Origin: CAYQLK01 sp964426075
GTDB taxonomy: Bacteria; Patescibacteriota; Microgenomatia; CAYQLK01
DNA length: 19,976 bases
Reading direction: 5' to 3'
NCBI GenBank assembly: GCA_964426075.1
Contig: CAYROP010000018.1
Span: 1 to 19,976, forward strand
This document shows, in pieces, positions 1 through 6,834 of this stretch. Every line of letters begins with the position of its first letter. Within the stretch, counting starts at the first letter, position 1. The notes beneath the pieces were generated by a model. It had not been told where the DNA came from and ran no database searches. It saw only the letters and a list, made by a program, of their open reading frames with translations. The position numbers and the translations under genes are program-made.

Positions 1-521
1 GCTGAATTTGACGAAGTTAGGTTAGCTGTTGATACCGACGCAGTGGTTGATGCAACTAGCTTGTCATTTTCGCTTTTTATTAAGGCTCTGGTTTCGGCTA
101 TCTTTGTTTCAGCATCGATATATTTTCTATCAGATAACGATTTGAGAAGGGATGAAAATTTTTCATCGATTTTTTGAGTATTAACCTTGGCAACTTTTAG
201 ATCAACAATGTTTTCATAAACGGTAACGGCATCATTAAAGGTTTTTTGAATATTTTTTATTTCTGTATTTAATTCATTATTTATTTTGACTTGATCAGAA
301 CTTTCCAAATCCATAAGAACTTTACGAGTGTCATCTAAATCTTTTTGAAGTGCAGCTATTTGACTATTTGATTTGTTTAGAAGCTGGTCGGTTTGACTGT
401 TTTTGGTAGCAAGATGATAAAAAGATAAGATAGTTATTAAAAATAAAATCACTAAAATAAAACTAACAATAATTACTCGAAAGGAAATTAAATGAACCCT
501 TTTTGTAGTTTTGGATTTCAT
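1..521 (-). CDS. Membrane-anchored coiled-coil protein, C-terminus off the window
   Basis: This open frame is too close to the edge to be complete: it begins with ATG at 521 and runs without a stop to base 1, about 173 residues. It opens with a short basic stretch (MKSKTTKRVH), followed by one hydrophobic segment at about residues 11-35. Next comes a long charged region rich in Leu, Lys, Asp, Glu and Gln (about 40-140) that looks like an alpha-helical coiled coil. It ends in a Ser/Thr/Ala-rich stretch that resembles a linker to a domain beyond the edge. The expected topology is a single-pass signal anchor with the bulk of the protein outside the membrane. It lies 20 bases downstream of the 189-residue gene and probably shares its transcript. 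I do not recognise a family, and the functional domain is not visible. Confidence 0.75.
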   Translation of the reverse strand, partial: MKSKTTKRVHLISFRVIIVSFILVILFLITILSFYHLATKNSQTDQLLNKSNSQIAALQKDLDDTRKVLMDLESSDQVKINNELNTEIKNIQKTFNDAVTVYENIVDLKVAKVNTQKIDEKFSSLLKSLSDRKYIDAETKIAETRALIKSENDKLVASTTASVSTANLTSSNS

Positions 522-541
522 TAACTTATAACTTAGCTTTT

Positions 542-1111
542 TTAATCAATGAGATCGGCAATTTCTGGATATTTAGTTCTGAAATTCTGACTCAAGTTAC
601 ATCCATTCATACATTCTGGAAACCACCAACTTATTTGTCCGTCTTTTTTGCTAATTACAAAACCTTGATTTCCACCGTTTGCAAATACTGCGCTGAATAG
701 ATAAGGATAATCTGTTTTGCTAGGATTATTATTTGGAGAAATTGTTATTGATACCATCGGTTGAGAAACCTCATTTGTGTTGTACTCAATAAATGGATCA
801 ACGATTCTCGACTGAATACCTAATTTGTCTGCATTAGGAATCGATCCTTCAGCTTCAAAAACAACAACAGGGCTTTTTATTTTAGACTGTGAAGAAGTGG
901 AGGTCGGAGTTATGTTTTGCGACAGCTGATGGTTTGGAGAGTTTTTTACAGTGATTGTGGCAGTAGGAGTTGCAGTAATTCTGATTTGAGAATCAGATAC
1001 TTTGTCGGATAATTTTTGATTTTGATAAAAAAGATAACCGATAGCTGAAAATAGTACTATACCTACAACAATAAAGGTCAGAATGAGAACAATATTACCT
1101 CTTGGTTTCAT
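542..1111 (-). CDS. Single-pass membrane protein with Ser/Thr linker, unknown function
   Basis: The 189-residue product has a short basic N-terminus and a transmembrane segment at about residues 7-29. A Ser/Thr/Pro-rich linker follows (about 45-78), then a small extracytoplasmic domain (about 80-189) with beta-strand-like patches, two cysteines (C167 and C171) and the sequence SWWFPECMNGC. It is probably anchored in the membrane and exposed on the cell surface. The start codon lies about 8 bases below a weak promoter-like sequence, so the mRNA may be leaderless. The first 13 bases around its start are the same as those around the start of the next gene downstream. It is divergent from the plus-strand gene at 1234. 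I do not recognise the domain. The open frame and its membrane-protein layout are well supported. Confidence 0.75.
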   Translation of the reverse strand: MKPRGNIVLILTFIVVGIVLFSAIGYLFYQNQKLSDKVSDSQIRITATPTATITVKNSPNHQLSQNITPTSTSSQSKIKSPVVVFEAEGSIPNADKLGIQSRIVDPFIEYNTNEVSQPMVSITISPNNNPSKTDYPYLFSAVFANGGNQGFVISKKDGQISWWFPECMNGCNLSQNFRTKYPEIADLID

Positions 1112-1118
1112 TAACTTA

Positions 1119-1147
1119 ATTCTGACAAATAAAAGCTAGTTATGCAA
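1119..1147 (-). promoter_or_regulatory. Possible promoter for the 189-residue gene
   Basis: On the minus strand TTGCAT (1142-1147) is separated by 17 bases from CAGAAT (1119-1124). The ATG begins 8 bases beyond, so transcription would start almost on the start codon. The -10 match is only 4 of 6, so this call is weak. Confidence 0.3.
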
Positions 1148-1200
1148 TTTGTTTTGTAAATATAGAGTCCTAATTAATACTTTAAATATTGGACGATACC

Positions 1201-1228
1201 TTGTCTTTTTGAGTAAGTGAAATATAAT
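1201..1228 (+). promoter_or_regulatory. Promoter for the 221-residue gene, probably leaderless
   Basis: TTGTCT (1201-1206) and a perfect TATAAT (1223-1228) are separated by 16 bases. The first in-frame ATG is only 5 bases beyond the -10 hexamer, so the predicted transcript starts on or beside the initiation codon. Confidence 0.5.
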
Positions 1229-1233
1229 GGCAA

Positions 1234-1899
1234 ATGTATTTTATGCAACTACTGCCAAGTTTTGATGAAGAAAAAAAGTCTCTGATTTTTACAATTGTTG
1301 TTTGCGCGTTTTTAGGAATATCGTTCGTTTTATTTATAGTTGCTTACCGAAATCTAAAGGCTGAAAATTCGTTTTTAAAATCACAAGTAGAATCTGGAGA
1401 AAGTGCTAAAGCTGCACAAGAATCACAGCCGGAAGTAATTACTGACGGCGTTGGTAGCCAATTTGAATCTGAAACAAATAAGATCGAGACCAATTTAGCC
1501 CAACCTGTTTTACCATCACCCACACCAGTTGAAACAATAGCCACAACACCAACACCAATTGTAACCCCAACAGCGACACCAACACCAAAACCATTTATTG
1601 CCTCGGCTACCTTGAGTATTGAACCAGCAAACGGTGATGTCTGTGGAACGAACTTTAAGTTTCGGGGCTATATTACAGCAAACGGCCAAGGTACCGTATC
1701 TTATAGATGGAAAAGAACAGACGCAGAAAATGTAACAATGGAACCGTACCCAACAGTAATGTTCGAGTCAGCTGGAACAAAAGAGGTTAATTATTACTTA
1801 ACTCTGACAAAAAACACCGACGCAGAGGCATGGTTTGAAATAACAAGTCCAGAATCAGTATCCTCAAATCGAGCAAGGTATATTCAGCAGAACTGTTAA
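1234..1899 (+). CDS. Membrane-anchored protein with Pro/Thr linker and Ig-like domain
   Basis: This is the only convincing plus-strand gene in the window. The 221-residue product has a short cytoplasmic N-terminus, a transmembrane helix at about residues 17-38 and a charged, possibly helical stretch to about residue 90. A Thr-Pro repeat linker follows (about 95-120, with TPTPIVTPTATPTPKP). The C-terminal domain (about 122-221) has alternating beta-strand patterns, a central SYRWKR motif, and cysteines at its two ends (C137 and C221) that could form a disulfide. That pattern resembles Ig-like beta-sandwich domains found in bacterial surface proteins with a 'tYrWxRsDg'-type core. This is recalled from family knowledge and not searched. 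A second ATG at 1243 would remove three residues. The likely role is a surface-exposed binding or structural protein. The exact function is unknown. Confidence 0.8.
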   Translation: MYFMQLLPSFDEEKKSLIFTIVVCAFLGISFVLFIVAYRNLKAENSFLKSQVESGESAKAAQESQPEVITDGVGSQFESETNKIETNLAQPVLPSPTPVETIATTPTPIVTPTATPTPKPFIASATLSIEPANGDVCGTNFKFRGYITANGQGTVSYRWKRTDAENVTMEPYPTVMFESAGTKEVNYYLTLTKNTDAEAWFEITSPESVSSNRARYIQQNC

Positions 1900-1915
1900 A
1901 AGATAATTATTGAGG

Positions 1916-2911
1916 TTATTTTTTATAAATTGTTTCGGCTTTCTCTTTGATTGGCTTCCACCACCATTCGTTTTCTTTATACCAATTAACTGTTTCTCTA
2001 AGACGGTCGTCAAAACTTTCAGCCGGCTCCCAACCAAGTTCATTTTTAATTTTTGTCCAATCTAGGGCATAACGCCTATCATGGCCAGGTCGGTCGGCAA
2101 CAAATTCGATCTTGTCTTCACCTAGTCCGAGAATATTTAGAACTTTCTTTGAAACCTCAAGGTTATTAACATCTTCGGTTGTTCCACCAATACAGTAGGT
2201 TTCCCCTGATCTTCCTTTTTCTAGAATCATATCAATTGCTCGACAGTGATCTTCAACGTCTACCCAATCACGAACGTTAAGCCCATCCCCATATACCTTA
2301 ATGTTCTCTCCGGAAAGTAAATTAGTAATCATTCGAGGTAAAAACTTTTCAGGATGTTGAAATGGGCCAAAATTATTACCACAATTAGTGATTGTTACTG
2401 GTAAATTAAATGTCTCAAAATATGCTCTGACTAAGTGATCTGAACCTGCTTTGCTTGCAGAATAGGGACTCCTAGGGTTGTAGTTAGTATTTTCGTGGAA
2501 TTTTTTACCGTCGTTTAGCTCTAAAGAACCAAACACCTCGTCCGTTGAAATGTGATGAAATTTCTTAACACCGTTTACTTTAGCCTGATTAAGTAAAACC
2601 GAAGTTCCAATCACATTGGTTTTTGCAAAAATTTGAGGATCAAGAATAGCTCGATCGTTATGGCTTTCTGCAGCAAAATGTACCACAGTGTCACACCCGT
2701 TCATGGCTTTTTCTACATCAGATTCGCTGGTAATATCACCCTTTATAAAAGTGTAGTTGGGGTTATCTGAAGCTGACTTTAGATTGTCTAGGTTGCCTGC
2801 GTAAGTTAGGATGTCTAAGTTAACGATTGAATCTTCAGGGTGATTTTTCAGCCAGTAATTAATAAAATTACTTCCAATAAAACCAGCACCACCTGTTACA
2901 AGTATTTTCAT
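1916..2911 (-). CDS. rfbB: dTDP-glucose 4,6-dehydratase
   Basis: This extended short-chain dehydrogenase/reductase (331 residues) converts dTDP-glucose to dTDP-4-keto-6-deoxyglucose, the first committed step towards dTDP-rhamnose and other deoxysugars of surface glycans. The NAD-binding motif GGAGFIG is at 7-13. The catalytic Thr-Asp-Glu triad, characteristic of RmlB rather than generic epimerases, is at 123-125. YSASK supplies Tyr150 and Lys154, and RDWVDVEDH is at 214-222. Length is normal for the family (about 330-360). No other rhamnose-pathway gene is visible, so it is isolated here. It is convergent with the 221-residue gene, with only 16 bases between stops and no terminator seen. A 33-base near-copy of its 5' end lies just upstream. 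The family is certain; substrate specificity is inferred from motifs. Confidence 0.92.
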   Translation of the reverse strand: MKILVTGGAGFIGSNFINYWLKNHPEDSIVNLDILTYAGNLDNLKSASDNPNYTFIKGDITSESDVEKAMNGCDTVVHFAAESHNDRAILDPQIFAKTNVIGTSVLLNQAKVNGVKKFHHISTDEVFGSLELNDGKKFHENTNYNPRSPYSASKAGSDHLVRAYFETFNLPVTITNCGNNFGPFQHPEKFLPRMITNLLSGENIKVYGDGLNVRDWVDVEDHCRAIDMILEKGRSGETYCIGGTTEDVNNLEVSKKVLNILGLGEDKIEFVADRPGHDRRYALDWTKIKNELGWEPAESFDDRLRETVNWYKENEWWWKPIKEKAETIYKK

Positions 2912-3015
2912 ATTTTATTATTTACTCTAGTTAAATTTATATTAGCGTTGGTCATTAGTTTTGCTACGATTATCTCGTAATTAAAACCAGCACCACCTGT
3001 AACTAAAATTTTCAT
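2908..3015 (-). pseudogene. 5' remnant of a second SDR/epimerase gene
   Basis: Starting at the ATG at 3015, the frame reads MKILVTGGAGF, identical to the first eleven residues of the adjacent dehydratase, and then turns into unrelated sequence and stops at 2908-2910, overlapping the rfbB start. The DNA of the copied segment (2983-3015) differs from 2879-2911 at four positions, all of them silent. That pattern suggests a truly diverged paralogue that later lost its body, rather than a fresh local duplication. The 36-codon frame itself is unlikely to make a useful protein, though it could act as an upstream open frame for rfbB. Confidence 0.6.
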
Positions 3016-3058
3016 AGTATTTTTGAAATTTTCTTGACTTGGGTTATTCTATCAAAAT

Positions 3059-3490
3059 TTACTCAATAATTTCGCCTTCGATAACTTTGTCTTTATCTTT
3101 ATTTTTTTCATTTAATTTATCCTTAGAACGAGAAAATACTCTATATAAAAGGATACTAGAAACAATCTGTAATACGAAAAATGCAAAAAATGAGATAAGT
3201 GCATTAATAGAGCCAAAAATGACGAGAATTATGGCACTAATTATAAATCCCCAAAATCCGTCATGAGTATTGGTACTACTCAAGTTGGTAGTCAGACTAA
3301 CTGAATTCGTCACAGCAACATAACTAAAAAGAAAACTGATTATCGAATAAAAAATCAAAAATGGTTTAACTTTTAGTTTGCGATTAGTGGAGATGGATCT
3401 GAAAATAACCGTAATTGCTCCGATTAAAAAATAGAGAATAAAAAATAATATTATCAACAGACCGGTAAAGAAAACCGTTCCTGGTTGCAT
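3059..3490 (-). CDS. Small four-helix membrane protein, unknown function
   Basis: The 143-residue product has four strongly hydrophobic segments at about residues 7-32, 43-62, 79-96 and 98-118. A short basic loop follows the first and a polar loop containing a THDGFWG motif precedes the third. The C-terminal 25 residues are highly charged (Lys/Asp/Glu) and should be cytoplasmic. Its start is 12 bases after the rpsI stop with no terminator between, so it is probably read through from the ribosomal operon. It does not resemble a ribosomal protein or a translocon component, and I do not recognise a family. Confidence 0.7.
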   Translation of the reverse strand: MQPGTVFFTGLLIILFFILYFLIGAITVIFRSISTNRKLKVKPFLIFYSIISFLFSYVAVTNSVSLTTNLSSTNTHDGFWGFIISAIILVIFGSINALISFFAFFVLQIVSSILLYRVFSRSKDKLNEKNKDKDKVIEGEIIE

Positions 3491-3502
3491 AAATAAGATG
3501 TT

Positions 3503-3910
3503 TTAACGCTTTGGCGATTGTTTGCTCTTTCGAGCTTTTTGCGCATTACCAATTTTGCGACGCTCTTTAGCACGAGGATCTCTGGTAATAAGCCCAGCTT
3601 TTTTCAAACTTGGTTTGAGTTTTTCATCAAACTTAACTAACGATCTGGCTAAGCCATGAACTACAGCATCTAACTGAGAGGACAACCCTGAACCTTCGAC
3701 CTTTACACTACCTGAAAACTTACCCAGCAAGCCACTGATAACAAGAGGTTTTTCAAAGATTGCTTTGTCCTGCAGACGATTGAAATATTCAAACACCGGA
3801 CGATCGTTGATTGTAAAATCTCCACTGCCGCTAAAAATTCTAACGCGGGCTGTTGAGGTCTTGCGTCTGCCGACTGCTTGATAGTGTGTAGTTTTTTTAT
3901 CTTCTGCCAT
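3503..3910 (-). CDS. rpsI: 30S ribosomal protein S9 (uS9)
   Basis: S9 binds the head of the 30S subunit, and its C-terminal tail reaches the P-site tRNA. The sequence (135 residues, normal) carries YQAVGRRKTSTARV at 9-22, the signature opening of the family. A GLLGKFSGSVKVEGSG segment and the HGLARSL region follow. The tail is very basic, with DPRAKERRKIG and a final SPKR; the terminal Lys-Arg is the usual P-site contact. The tail sequence GNAQKARKSKQSPKR departs from the common GLKKARKAPQFSKR. The gene lies 2 bases after rplM, its usual partner. Confidence 0.97.
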   Translation of the reverse strand: MAEDKKTTHYQAVGRRKTSTARVRIFSGSGDFTINDRPVFEYFNRLQDKAIFEKPLVISGLLGKFSGSVKVEGSGLSSQLDAVVHGLARSLVKFDEKLKPSLKKAGLITRDPRAKERRKIGNAQKARKSKQSPKR

Positions 3911-3912
3911 AA

Positions 3913-4326
3913 TTATTTTGTTTCAAATTTTGCTTTAAATCCATGTTCAGTGTTGGCAAAAACATGAAGTTTTTTTAGTTGTGCTGCCCCCATTTTGGTT
4001 TTTGGAAGCATACCTTTAACCGCCTTTGTTATAACATCCTCTGGTTTTTTGGCGATCATGGTTTTGAAATTAGCCTGCTTAAGACCACCTGGGTATCCAG
4101 TGTGTCGGTAGTAGATCTTGTCATTCTCTTTCCTGCCAGTAACCATAACCTTGGAAGCGTTGATAACAACGACATGATCTCCGCAATCGAGATTACTGAC
4201 GAACTCAGGTTTATTTTTACCCATTAGTGTTTTGGCAATTTGGGCTGCAAGCCTGCCAAGGATTTGATCATTGGCATCGACTAGTGTCCAGTTGTTAGTA
4301 ATTTGGCTTTTTTTAATGCTTTTCAT
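3913..4326 (-). CDS. rplM: 50S ribosomal protein L13 (uL13)
   Basis: L13 is an early-assembly protein of the large subunit that binds 23S rRNA. At 137 residues it is near the family norm (about 142). Recognisable blocks are WTLVDANDQILGRLAAQIA at 13-31, YRHTGYPGG at 73-81 and VKGMLPK at 103-109. It sits between rplQ and rpsI. In many bacteria rplM-rpsI is a separate unit, but here it directly continues the alpha operon with 2-base spacers on each side. Confidence 0.97.
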   Translation of the reverse strand: MKSIKKSQITNNWTLVDANDQILGRLAAQIAKTLMGKNKPEFVSNLDCGDHVVVINASKVMVTGRKENDKIYYRHTGYPGGLKQANFKTMIAKKPEDVITKAVKGMLPKTKMGAAQLKKLHVFANTEHGFKAKFETK

Positions 4327-4328
4327 AA

Positions 4329-4820
4329 TTACTGTTTAATAACCACTTTCTCCTTTTTGTTTTTTTCGGAACCTGTGATTACTTCTTCTGTTGTTTCACC
4401 GGTTTTAGTATCCGTAATTTTAACCGTAGTTTTTGATTCCGGCTTGGCAACCTTTTTGATTTCTTTTTGGACAACCCATTCGATATAGACCATTGGTGCG
4501 GAATCGCCTCTACGTGGTCCTTTCAGAACTACGCGTGTCGTACCACCATTTCTATCCTTAAAACGAGGGGCCAGATCGTCAACTAGTTTTTTAACACTCT
4601 TTTTGCTACCAAGACGAGCGTAAAGGAGGCGCTTGTCAGAAAGATTGGCGTCTTTGGCGCGAGTAACTAGCCGTTCAACAAAAGGCTTGAGAACCTGGGC
4701 TTTGGCACGTGTAGTAAGAATCCTCTCTTGAAGGATAAGATGATTAGCCAAACTTTTGATTAGTACGGCTCTTTCAGCCTCGGTTCGACTTAGTTTTTTG
4801 CCAAAGACCTGATGTCTCAT
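4329..4820 (-). CDS. rplQ: 50S ribosomal protein L17 (bL17) with C-terminal tail
   Basis: L17 is a bacterial large-subunit protein near the peptide exit tunnel. The core (about residues 1-120) begins MRHQVFGKKLSRTEAERAVL, matches the family through LVTRAKDANLSDKRLLYARL, and ends with a VYIEWV strand. Residues about 125-163 form a Lys/Thr/Glu-rich tail absent from the 116-130-residue proteins of most bacteria. The gene follows rpoA after 4 bases, its standard position at the end of the alpha operon. Confidence 0.96.
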   Translation of the reverse strand: MRHQVFGKKLSRTEAERAVLIKSLANHLILQERILTTRAKAQVLKPFVERLVTRAKDANLSDKRLLYARLGSKKSVKKLVDDLAPRFKDRNGGTTRVVLKGPRRGDSAPMVYIEWVVQKEIKKVAKPESKTTVKITDTKTGETTEEVITGSEKNKKEKVVIKQ

Positions 4821-4824
4821 TATT

Positions 4825-5787
4825 TTACTTAGTTTCTTCTATTTCTTCTGTCTCACCAGAGATAATGTTCTCTGCTGCGAGCTTTTTGTTCACAGTCTCG
4901 ATTGACTTGGCACCAAAATTCTTGATTTCAAGAAGTTTTTCTTTTGGTGTCTCAAGATACTCTCCGACAGTGTTGATTCCTGCAGACTTAAGACTGTTTG
5001 TTAGTCTTACAGGTAAGTCTAGCTCTTCAAGAGCTAAATCTTGGTGGCTCATTGTGTCTTCTTTTGGATTAACCAAAGAAGCGACAATTTTAGCTGGTTT
5101 TTCTTTCTCTAACTCAGGGTTAGTCAACATTGTGAACTGGGATACCAAAATCTCAGCTGCAGCTTTAAAAGCTACAGATGGTTTAACCGTACCATCAGTA
5201 CGAAGTTCAAAAACCAATCGGTCAAAGTTGGTAACACGACCAACACGAGTCTCTTCGACTTTGTAATTAGCAAACTGAATTGGAGAAAAGTTAGCATCAA
5301 TTGGAATAACACCAATCTCTGTTGATTTTCTCTCGGTTGCGAAAGAATACCCTTCGCCTAGCTCAGCTGTAGCGGAAAGTACTAATTTGGCCTTATCATT
5401 GCTTAAATTAGCAATGATTTGATCAGGGTTTGTGATTTTGACTCCGGCTGGAAGTTCAAAATCTCCTGCAGTTACAACCTTTGGACCTTTGACATTGAGT
5501 TTTAATGTGACAGCACCATCTGACTCCATTAAAAGTCTGACCTTTTTTAGGTTCAAAATCACTTCAACAATATCTTCTTTTAGGCCATCCAGTGTTGAAA
5601 ACTGGTGACGAACTCCGTCGATTTTGACGGATGTAATAGCTGCTCCCGTTAATGACGAGAGAAGTACGCGTCGAATACTAGAACCAAGAGTTGAACCGTA
5701 ACCCTGGTTTAGTGGTTCGACAACGATGATACCTTCTGAGTCGCTTTCCGACTTGATGGTTACCTCTGTTTCTTTAATATCAAGCAT
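4825..5787 (-). CDS. rpoA: DNA-directed RNA polymerase alpha subunit
   Basis: The alpha dimer nucleates assembly of beta and beta' and contacts promoter UP elements and activators. At 320 residues it has both domains. The N-terminal dimerisation domain (about 1-230) shows the family block GSTLGSSIRRVLLSSLTGAAI near residues 31-51. The C-terminal domain (about 248-310) contains LELDLPVRLTNSLK-like and VGEYLETPKEKLLEIKNFG-like helix-hairpin-helix elements. The linker is short. The gene has one of the strongest Shine-Dalgarno sequences in the window (AAGGAGG at 5797-5803), which fixes the start and may raise its translation relative to its neighbours. Confidence 0.98.
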   Translation of the reverse strand: MLDIKETEVTIKSESDSEGIIVVEPLNQGYGSTLGSSIRRVLLSSLTGAAITSVKIDGVRHQFSTLDGLKEDIVEVILNLKKVRLLMESDGAVTLKLNVKGPKVVTAGDFELPAGVKITNPDQIIANLSNDKAKLVLSATAELGEGYSFATERKSTEIGVIPIDANFSPIQFANYKVEETRVGRVTNFDRLVFELRTDGTVKPSVAFKAAAEILVSQFTMLTNPELEKEKPAKIVASLVNPKEDTMSHQDLALEELDLPVRLTNSLKSAGINTVGEYLETPKEKLLEIKNFGAKSIETVNKKLAAENIISGETEEIEETK

Positions 5788-5796
5788 TTGTTTTAG

Positions 5797-5803
5797 CCTC
5801 CTT
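5797..5803 (-). promoter_or_regulatory. Strong Shine-Dalgarno site of rpoA
   Basis: AAGGAGG on the minus strand lies 9 bases before the rpoA ATG, within a 36-base spacer after rpsD. It stands out because most genes of this operon have only A/T bases in front of the start. Confidence 0.85.
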
Positions 5804-5823
5804 TTTGCTTATAAATAATGCTT

Positions 5824-6432
5824 CTACCTTGAATAGAACTCAACGATTAATTGTTCGTTGATTTCTTCTTTAATTTCTTCCCTTTCAGGAAGACGTTTAA
5901 CTTTGGCCACTACTGACTTTTTTTCAAGCCATGCTGGAACCTGATGATTTTTAAGATCTTCAAGAGTCTGCTTAAGTTGTGGTGTTGCAAGGAACTTAGG
6001 AGAGAGTGTGACTACTTGCTCAACCTTTAGTTGATATGAAGGGATGTTAACTTTTTTCCCATCGACTAATACGTGACCATGTGAAACGATCTGACGAGCA
6101 AAAGGGCGAGTATTAGCCAAACCCATACGATAAATAACATTATCTAAACGTGTCTCCATTAGTGATAATAAATGTGCACCTGTGGGTTTATTAGAACGGT
6201 CAGCAATAGTAAAAATTCTGCGGAACTGCTTCTCGAGAACCCCGTAGGTCCTTTTAGCTTTTTGTTTTTCTCTAAGCTGTAGTGAATACTCTGATGGCTT
6301 GCGGCGCATATTTGCACCGTGCTGACCAGGAACAGCTGCATTACGCTTAATAACAGGACACTTCGCAAGACCGCAAATGGCGGATCCTTCTCGACGACAT
6401 AATCTGTGTTTTGGTCCAGTGTATCTAGCCAT
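5824..6432 (-). CDS. rpsD: 30S ribosomal protein S4 (uS4), variant zinc site
   Basis: S4 is a primary 16S rRNA binder that starts small-subunit assembly. The 202-residue protein has the full N-terminal domain, an S4 RNA-binding domain at about 93-155 (LDNVIYRMGLANTRPFARQ, then HGHVLVDGKKVNIPSY) and the family C-terminus NEQLIVEFYSR. Its N-terminus keeps a zinc-type arrangement, H9-x2-C12-x7-C20-x4-C25, where zinc-binding S4 proteins such as the Thermus one have four cysteines. A good AAGGA sequence precedes the start. It lies between rpsK and rpoA, the usual alpha-operon order. Confidence 0.97.
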   Translation of the reverse strand: MARYTGPKHRLCRREGSAICGLAKCPVIKRNAAVPGQHGANMRRKPSEYSLQLREKQKAKRTYGVLEKQFRRIFTIADRSNKPTGAHLLSLMETRLDNVIYRMGLANTRPFARQIVSHGHVLVDGKKVNIPSYQLKVEQVVTLSPKFLATPQLKQTLEDLKNHQVPAWLEKKSVVAKVKRLPEREEIKEEINEQLIVEFYSR

Positions 6433-6435
6433 AGT

Positions 6436-6831
6436 TTATCCTTTTCTCCTTTTTTTGCCTCGAACCCCATTGTGTGGGATGGGGGTGTTGTCAGTAATAG
6501 ATGTAATTTCAAGATTTGTACTTTTTAGACCACGAATTGCAGCGTCTCGTCCGGGGCCTGGACCTTTGACAAAAACATCCACACTTTTTAGACCAAAAGT
6601 TTCTGTAACAATTTTTGCTGCTTTTTCAGCTGCAGTTGTGGCTGCGTAAGGTGTGGATTTGCGTGCGCCTTTAAAGCCTGCATTACCTGAACTGGACCAA
6701 TTAAGCACATTACCACCTTCATCAGTAAAACTTACGATTGTGTTATTAAAAGTAGCCTGAATGTACACACGACCAGCTGCGACTGAACGAGTAACTTTTT
6801 TCTTAGTGGTTTTTTTAGTTTTTGTTGCCAT
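6436..6831 (-). CDS. rpsK: 30S ribosomal protein S11 (uS11)
   Basis: S11 lies on the 30S platform near the mRNA exit and the Shine-Dalgarno helix. The sequence (131 residues) shows the family landmarks FNNTIVSFTDEGGNVLNWSS at about 28-47, GPGPGRDAAIRG at 90-101 and PIPHNGVRGKKRRKG at the C-terminus. The N-terminal dozen residues are a Lys/Thr-rich extension. The start follows rpsM after 3 bases with the A/T-only context typical of this operon. Confidence 0.97.
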   Translation of the reverse strand: MATKTKKTTKKKVTRSVAAGRVYIQATFNNTIVSFTDEGGNVLNWSSSGNAGFKGARKSTPYAATTAAEKAAKIVTETFGLKSVDVFVKGPGPGRDAAIRGLKSTNLEITSITDNTPIPHNGVRGKKRRKG

Positions 6832-6834
6832 ATT

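Noticed and set aside
1900..1915. Bidirectional terminator between the convergent 221-residue gene and rfbB
   Set aside because: Only 16 bases separate the stops, with no inverted repeat in them; the nearby T-run lacks a stem.
3016..3058. Terminator after the 143-residue membrane protein
   Set aside because: The 43 bases contain no stem followed by a T-run on the minus strand.
4865..5266. Plus-strand frame of 133 codons inside rpoA
   Set aside because: It is fully antisense to a certain rpoA gene, has a Ser/Arg-rich composition typical of a reverse-strand shadow, and lacks a plausible start signal.
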